A DNA stretch of 64,000 nucleotides from assembly GCA_947504195.1 (NCBI GenBank), contig CANNGN010000002.1, positions 582,212 through 646,211 on the forward strand. The letters run 5' to 3'. The notes under the pieces were generated by a model. It was not told the DNA's origin. It worked only from the letters and a program-made list of their open reading frames with translations, and did no database searches. The translations under genes were made by a program, and so were the position numbers. This DNA is from an uncultured Vibrio sp. (GTDB lineage Bacteria; Pseudomonadota; Gammaproteobacteria; Enterobacterales; Vibrionaceae). Within the stretch, counting starts at the first letter, position 1. Every line of letters starts with the position of its first letter. Positions 59,691-64,000 of the stretch are shown in pieces.

Positions 59691-59715
59691 CGTCCAGTTG
59701 GTTAACTTGTTATAC
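59691..59715 (-). other. attC-like R'' end of the TIR cassette, truncated
   Basis: On the minus strand GTATAAC (59709-59715) is followed by AAGTTAACCAACTGG, the start of a Vibrio-type attC site, 15 bases after the second TIR gene. The rest is cut by the IS3 remnant. GTATAAC is the exact complement of the GTTATAC that begins the cassette at 61598. Confidence 0.5.
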
Positions 59716-59730
59716 GTTTATATCACAACA

Positions 59731-60120
59731 CTATTTATTTAATTCTTTAGCTATATCGGAAGGTGTCCACTGCACTTCAGTATAAGGTATATTCCTTAGC
59801 TGACTTGGCACTCCACCATTAGAATTAGGAAAGCGAGAAATTACAATTTTAAGTCCATTAGATATTGCAAGAACAACTTCTCTGTTAATCCAAGGGCTAT
59901 TATGGTTATTATTCCCTATAACAAAAAAGGCAGAATCACAGCCAGACATAACGCTTTTAATTTCTTTATCTATAGCTGTATCCCCATATGCTGAAACATC
60001 ATTTTCAACAAAAAGGAAATTACCTCTTACTGGACCTCCATGTGATTGCGTAAAACCTTTAATACTACGACTGATTTCTCGGTCATTAAAATTGTAAGAA
60101 ACAAAGATTCTATTTGCCAC
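59731..60120 (-). CDS. TIR-like (ThsB/DUF1863-type) protein, second copy
   Basis: A 129-residue single-domain protein. It begins with the strand RIFVSYNFND (residues 4-13), typical of ThsB-type TIR domains, and continues with DSAFFVIGNNNHNS near residue 62 and SPWINREVVLAISNG near residue 75, where Glu81 is the likely catalytic residue for NAD+ cleavage. No other domain. The start is GTG with a strong AAAGGAG seven bases upstream. It follows the membrane protein gene by 72 bases. TIR identity rests on pattern, not alignment. Confidence 0.8.
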   Translation of the reverse strand: MANRIFVSYNFNDREISRSIKGFTQSHGGPVRGNFLFVENDVSAYGDTAIDKEIKSVMSGCDSAFFVIGNNNHNSPWINREVVLAISNGLKIVISRFPNSNGGVPSQLRNIPYTEVQWTPSDIAKELNK

Positions 60121-60192
60121 TTTATACTCCTTTATTTAATTGAACAAACTATAAACCAAGAACATTTAATCATTAGTTTATGGATATTAATT

Positions 60193-61077
60193 TTATCCAT
60201 TTTTCCTCGCAGACCATTGTGTATGCTCGCGTGAAAAAGCCGATTCGCTGCTCACTACGAAATTAGATAATTCTTTATCTGAAGCAACTGATTCAGCTTC
60301 ACTTTTTATTAACACTATTTCATGTGCTGCGAGTGAATATGATGAGTTTAACTCATTGTGCTTTTTAGCTTGAAGCCAAGTTAAAACAGCACTTGCTCCT
60401 GTTGCAACTACCTCGATGGGCAATGACAGTGATGGTGCTGTGATACGCCATAACAGAAGTGCTATTGCAACTGCGTGTAATACAACAGAAACAATGAACC
60501 AATGCTTAGCTCTGCGTTTATTAAAAAGAGATTTTTTTGCATACCAATCAGCTTGGTTTTTTACTCTTTCATTTTTATAAATACTCAACCGTTGTTCTAA
60601 AGATAAATTTCGGATGTTGAACATCTGAGTTGAAATGGCATTCCCATTAGTTTTTTCTGACTGTAAATGTGCTGATAAAGACCTATTTTGATCAAGAATT
60701 GCTTTTAAATCAGATAAGAACTCTTTTCTGGTTTGCTCATCCGGTACATTTTGATCATAAGGCTCAGCTTTCATGACCCAGCGCCATGTCCTTGTTTTGA
60801 CCGATTCAGCAACAGCTCTCCCGTTATACCAAGTATCTTCAGGTTTTTGGACTTTAAGCCAAATTAATATGCATAATGTAATTAGGAATAGTGAAGCAGA
60901 TGCTAAAGCCCCAATTAAATCTGCCGGATAATAAAATGAAATTAAGGCTGCGATCACAAGTAAAAACAGGTAACTTTTAAGCGCAAAATAATAATTTGAC
61001 TGTGCTGTTAAAGATGCTTGATCTGCCGATTGGTATAACGCAGGAAAATCATCTTCGTTTAGGTTGTTTTCAGACAC
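60193..61077 (-). CDS. SLATT/DUF4231-like four-helix membrane protein, probable effector
   Basis: A 294-residue protein. Two helical hairpins are clear: residues about 30-75 and about 190-235, separated by a charged region of about 115 residues (LEQRLSIYKNERVKNQADWYAKKSLFNKRRAKHW near its end). A cytosolic helical tail follows (KKHNELNSSYSLAAHEI). This is the plan of SLATT/DUF4231 proteins, predicted nucleotide-activated pore-forming effectors. The GTG at 61077 has AGGA eight bases upstream; a TTG at 61083 overlapping the TIR stop is possible. Flanked on both sides by TIR genes. Confidence 0.72.
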   Translation of the reverse strand: MSENNLNEDDFPALYQSADQASLTAQSNYYFALKSYLFLLVIAALISFYYPADLIGALASASLFLITLCILIWLKVQKPEDTWYNGRAVAESVKTRTWRWVMKAEPYDQNVPDEQTRKEFLSDLKAILDQNRSLSAHLQSEKTNGNAISTQMFNIRNLSLEQRLSIYKNERVKNQADWYAKKSLFNKRRAKHWFIVSVVLHAVAIALLLWRITAPSLSLPIEVVATGASAVLTWLQAKKHNELNSSYSLAAHEIVLIKSEAESVASDKELSNFVVSSESAFSREHTQWSARKNG

Positions 61078-61079
61078 TA

Positions 61080-61553
61080 TCAATATCCTAGATTCTTATA
61101 GATATGTTCAAGGTAATGATAATTGTCATTATCATTAGGCATACTGTAATTTTCAATTGCATAAGCAACTATCTTAGGGGAGAAAGGTACAAAAATGGCA
61201 CCAATATCTCGAATGATTGGTGGGCAAGTATCCCTGACCATATTACGTGAGCCATCTAAATTGACACCGATAATTGTGCAACCTTTTTCAATTGCAACTT
61301 CGGCTTCCCAGCGCACATATTTATGTCTACTTTTAGTATCGTTCCCAATAAGCATTACATATTTTCCAGCCATATTAATACGTTCACGGCATTTTCTTTT
61401 TATGTACGCTTCATTTTGTGAATTTAATGCACTACTAAGTTGACAGTCAGCAAAGTTAAAATCAATGTTATTATTTGCTTTCCATGCTTGCATTAGCCTG
61501 TAATTATGAATATCTGTGCTACTAAACCCGACAAATGCTCTTGCTAATCCCAT
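61080..61553 (-). CDS. TIR-like (ThsB/DUF1863-type) protein, first copy
   Basis: A 157-residue protein, first gene of the module. The N-terminal strand ARAFVGFSSTDIHNYRL is the TIR/ThsB hallmark, followed by KYVMLIGNDTKSRHKYV near residue 64 and RWEAEVAIEKGCTIIGVNLDG near residues 81-101, with Glu83 or Glu85 as catalytic candidates. It should make a nucleotide signal from NAD+ or cleave NAD+. The ATG at 61553 has GGAG eight bases upstream; an earlier ATG at 61565 has none. It differs strongly from the second TIR, so the two are not a recent duplication. Confidence 0.8.
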   Translation of the reverse strand: MGLARAFVGFSSTDIHNYRLMQAWKANNNIDFNFADCQLSSALNSQNEAYIKRKCRERINMAGKYVMLIGNDTKSRHKYVRWEAEVAIEKGCTIIGVNLDGSRNMVRDTCPPIIRDIGAIFVPFSPKIVAYAIENYSMPNDNDNYHYLEHIYKNLGY

Positions 61554-61591
61554 CGTATTCTCCATCAGTTAATTGATTAGTTGCCTAAAAC

Positions 61592-61598
61592 GTATAAC
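61592..61598 (-). other. attC R' core site at the start of the TIR cassette
   Basis: On the minus strand GTTATAC stands 39 bases before the first TIR gene. If the IS1182 remnant is removed it continues from CCGCTTAGCAAGGC, giving the classical attC right end GGCGTTATAC. Confidence 0.55.
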
Positions 61599-62842
61599 GA
61601 GGCTGTAGAATTTCTACCTAGCCTCATTCTTGATTTTGATCTTACCCCTATTTCACCACGGTATGAGCTTGAATGCATTAACTCCTTGTGATCTAATCAC
61701 CATCATTCACATATTTAGATGCGGTCATGCCAAACTTCAAAACCGATTATTCAAATCAAAATATGTTCGTTCCTGTCAGTATCGATGAGCAATTAATACC
61801 CTGAACTATTGAGTTCGCTATCGCGCACATCGTTGATAATCACTTGGACCTATCGCCGTTTAATACCTTATATCACAATGATAAAAATGGCGCTGCCGCA
61901 TACCCTCCTTCTATCATGCTCAAGATTATCTTTTACGCTTACTCGCTCGGCATGTTATCCAGTCGGAGAATTGAACGAGCCTGCATAAACAATGTTACTT
62001 TCATGTGCTTACCTGGCGATGAAAGACCGCATTTAACCACTATCGCAGCCTTCATCGCTCAGATGAAAGACACCATCGAGCCATTATTCACTCAAGTTCT
62101 CATTATATGTGACCAACAAGGCTTAATCGGACGAAATATGTTTGCGATTGATGTCTGCAAAATATCATCCAATGCGAGTAAAGAATGGAGAGGAACACAC
62201 GAAGAGCTTAGAAGAAAAAAAGATAAACTAGAGCGTTCAAGTAAACGTATTCTTGAACGTCATCAACACCTTGACTCAATCGCCAAAAGCCTCCTCGAAC
62301 ACGACTTAAAACAAAAAGAAAAATTCGATAGAGGTGCCGATAAAATTACCCAGTTTTTAGCGCACAACCAAGATAAGTTAGGCAGCAATAAAAAACCCAT
62401 CAAAAGCAATATCACCGACAACGACAGCGCTAAAATGACCACCTCCAAAGGGACGATTCAAGGCTATAACGGTATTGCCATCACTGATGATAAACATCAA
62501 ATTATTCTTCATAGCCAAGTATGGGGAAGCGTCGGAGAGCAACAAACATTACCGTTAACAAACAAATGAATCGATTTACGCTAAGAGGCAAAGAGAAAGT
62601 GAACGCCCAATGGGCGATGTTCAGCATGCTACACTATATAGAAAAGCTGCGAAATCACTTAAAATAGAAGGTAAACCCTCTATTTCTTACCCAATATTAC
62701 GCTAAATTCACACACCGTTCCTAACCTCTATAATTGTCGCCTGAAGGCAAACATGGTCGCACAGTATCTGCTTAATTTCTGACTGAGTAAATCAGCGAAA
62801 AAACTAAAAAATCAACTCAAAAAAGAGAAACCCTACAGCCTC
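61599..62842 (+). mobile_element. IS1182-family element, deleted and inactive
   Basis: Terminal inverted repeats GAGGCTGTAG--TTTCT are at 61599-61615 and, inverted, at 62826-62842. AAC flanks both ends and may be a target duplication. At 1244 bases the element is shorter than full-length relatives because part of the transposase is missing. It sits inside an attC-like site. Confidence 0.85.
61727..62667 (+). pseudogene. IS1182-family transposase, broken
   Basis: The frame starts at 61727 (MPNFKTDYSNQNMFVPVS), hits TGA at 61802-61804 where relatives have a Gly codon after LLP, and continues through the DUF772 region (SPFNTLYHNDKNGAAAYPPS) to about 62565. The middle-to-late catalytic part is deleted. 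The true C-terminus (NRFTLRGKEKVNAQWAMFSM) resumes in another frame at 62566 and stops at 62667. Confidence 0.88.
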
Positions 62843-62925
62843 AACGCCTTGCTAAGCGGAAAATAACGGTTGGATATAATCGCGAAGCGATGGCCAACTG
62901 TTATTTTTCCGTTTAAGCAACTTGT
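62843..62925 (-). other. attC-like recombination site, body
   Basis: Two long imperfect arms (TTGCTTAAACGGAAAAATAA and TTATTTTCCGCTTAGCAA on the minus strand) flank a central hairpin CGCTTCGCG. Together with GTTATAC at 61592-61598, now displaced by the IS1182 remnant, this forms a site of about 90 bases with the form of Vibrio integron attC sites. The R'' core at the right end is cut after ACAAG by the IS110-type element. Confidence 0.55.
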
Positions 62926-63150
62926 ATGGACAATAAACCCACCTAATAACACCTTATTCCCAGTTTAGGGTAAAGTGAGACCCAGGCTTTAGCTGCAACT
63001 AAAGCCTTCATTTGTCGCAGTTCGATTAAGCGATGGCTCCTCTATCGAGAGACCGATAACAAGAAAGAACGCGACAAACGACTCCAAGCAAAATACTCGA
63101 ATAGTCTACTGGGTCTCGAACCCGCATTTGCAAGCAAGAGTTAGCTTATT
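62926..63150 (+). ncRNA. Candidate bridge RNA region of the IS110-type element
   Basis: A 225-base stretch with no gene, upstream of the transposase. It contains short complementary segments such as GGCTTTAGCTGCAACTAAAG (CTTTAG/CTAAAG). For IS110-group elements the bridge RNA is encoded in the left end; for the IS1111 group it is in the right end. The group is not settled, so this is a location to test only. Confidence 0.3.
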
Positions 63151-64000
63151 ATGAAACCAAAAACTAATCAAAACATTAACGTCGGTGTGGATACTGGCAA
63201 GTTTCAACTCGACATCTATATCCGCCCTCTTGATATCTACTTCTCTGTTTCAAATGATGAAAACGGGATTAATGAAGCGGTTAGCATCATTAAAAAACAT
63301 GCTCCTGAGCGTATCATCATTGAAGCCACTGGCCGCCTTGAAATGCCATTTATCATCGCATGTGCTAAGGCCAATTTACCCTTTGTAATCGCAAATCCTA
63401 TCCACATAAAACGCTTTGCGGGTGCGATTGGTCGACGAGCTAAAACAGATAAGTTAGATGCACAGTTAATCGCGCATTACGGAGAGTCGATTAAACCTAA
63501 ACTATCCTCTCTAAAGCCCGACACCATGCAGGCTATGGGCGATTTAGTCTCTAGGCGAAATCAGCTCTTAGTGATGCAAACGATGGAGAAAAACAGACTT
63601 CAGATTTTGCCTAAAGAGTTGGCAATGACAATCAAACCAATCTTAACGGTCTTCAAAAATCAGATAGCGAAGATAGAGGAAAAAATCGTCAAACTCATTG
63701 AGTCATGCCCCGATTATCAAGCAAAAAACATCATCCTACAGAGTATGAAAGGAATAGGTAAAATTGCTGCCGCTTCCATCATCTGTAATTTGCCCGAGTT
63801 AGGTTATATCAATAACAAACAAGCCAGCTCTTTGGTTGGTGTTGCTCCAATGAATAAAGAAAGTGGGCGCTTCAAAGGTCATAGAAAAATCCAAGGAGGA
63901 CGGCATCAGGTTCGAACTGTTTTGTACATGGCGATGATGTCCGCAATACAGTCCAATCCCGTTTTTAAGGAGACTTATCAGCGACTCGTCGCGGCTGGAA
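63151..64000 (+). CDS. IS110-family transposase (3' end outside window)
   Basis: A DEDD transposase open to the window end, 283 residues visible. The RuvC-like catalytic residues are Asp14 (VGVDTGKFQLD), Glu58 (IIIEATG), Asp100 and Asp103 (AKTDKLDAQLI). A transposase_20 region follows: MKGIGKIAAASIICNLPELG near residue 205, SLVGVAPMNKESGRFKGHRKI near residue 227, and GGRHQVRTVLYMAMM near residue 250. No frameshift or stop is seen in the visible part, so it may be active. Confidence 0.92.
   Translation, partial: MKPKTNQNINVGVDTGKFQLDIYIRPLDIYFSVSNDENGINEAVSIIKKHAPERIIIEATGRLEMPFIIACAKANLPFVIANPIHIKRFAGAIGRRAKTDKLDAQLIAHYGESIKPKLSSLKPDTMQAMGDLVSRRNQLLVMQTMEKNRLQILPKELAMTIKPILTVFKNQIAKIEEKIVKLIESCPDYQAKNIILQSMKGIGKIAAASIICNLPELGYINNKQASSLVGVAPMNKESGRFKGHRKIQGGRHQVRTVLYMAMMSAIQSNPVFKETYQRLVAAG

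Larger units (their letters stand above)
62926..64000 (+). mobile_element. IS110-family element, left part
   Basis: Begins where the attC-like site loses its expected sequence (ACTTGT then ATGGACAATAAACCC) and continues past the window. It has a non-coding left end of about 225 bases and the transposase gene. IS110 relatives carry a guide (bridge) RNA in a non-coding end, which could lie at 62926-63150. Confidence 0.65.

Noticed and set aside
59731..61553. The TIR genes as a further toxin-antitoxin pair
   Set aside because: Sizes, TIR patterns and the four-helix membrane protein do not fit any antitoxin; the yefM-yoeB pair next door is separate.
61599..61627. Hairpin GAGGC...GCCTC read as a terminator for the TIR module or an attC of its own
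   Set aside because: The sequence is the terminal inverted repeat of the IS1182-family element, matched at 62826-62842, and no T-run follows.

Overview
The window reads as the chromosome of a marine gammaproteobacterium, most likely a Vibrionaceae member. The reasons are a Vibrio-type aryl polyene cluster, succinyltransferase arginine catabolism, a cobalamin riboswitch ahead of cobO, and integron attC-like sites next to cobO. The genus is inferred from gene content and style; no rRNA or other marker is present.

Layout. (1) 1-12.3 kb, minus strand: a compact aryl polyene (APE) pigment operon. It holds a ketosynthase cut by the window edge, a lipoprotein, an MMPL exporter, a LolA-like carrier, a thioesterase, an aromatic amino acid ammonia-lyase, a glycosyltransferase/acyltransferase fusion, a hotdog dehydratase, an acyl ligase, a membrane protein, two acyl carrier proteins, an acyltransferase and a ketosynthase-like protein. 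A divergent methyltransferase and a PagL-like protein follow at 12.5-14.1 kb, then a phosphopantetheinyl transferase that can arm the carrier proteins. (2) 15.0-28.8 kb, minus strand: a complete uptake [NiFe]-hydrogenase operon of the HybOABC type with its protease, chaperones and hypABCDEF. It ends in a small, apparently frameshifted membrane-peptide gene, and a near-consensus Fur box lies upstream. (3) 29.3-34.6 kb: guanine deaminase, then an unusual five-gene unit (Rrf2 regulator, cytosolic solute-binding-like protein with a Cys tail, HypB/UreG-like GTPase, lone ABC ATPase, zinc-ribbon protein). (4) 35.1-40.0 kb: a short-chain fatty acid transporter, then a Tat-exported flavoprotein, a ferredoxin and a membrane NAD(P)H reductase. 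(5) 40.5-46.4 kb: c-di-GMP protein, GST, LysR, MsrAB and Lrp-type regulator. (6) 47-54.1 kb: an arginine succinyltransferase operon in the order C-F-G-D-B-E, followed by an NhaC antiporter and a divergent amino-acid ABC receptor and permease. (7) 57.4-58.7 kb: cobalamin riboswitch, 49-codon ORF and cobO.

(8) 58.8-64 kb is accessory DNA: yefM-yoeB, an IS3-type remnant, a three-gene TIR / SLATT-like membrane protein / TIR module, a decayed IS1182-family element and an IS110-family element open at the window end. Removing the IS1182 remnant rebuilds an attC-like site directly upstream of the TIR module. A second attC-like start lies just downstream. The module therefore looks like a single integron cassette carrying a Thoeris-like anti-phage system with a pore-type effector. 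It is the strongest candidate here for an undescribed system. The Rrf2/GTPase/ABC unit is the second.
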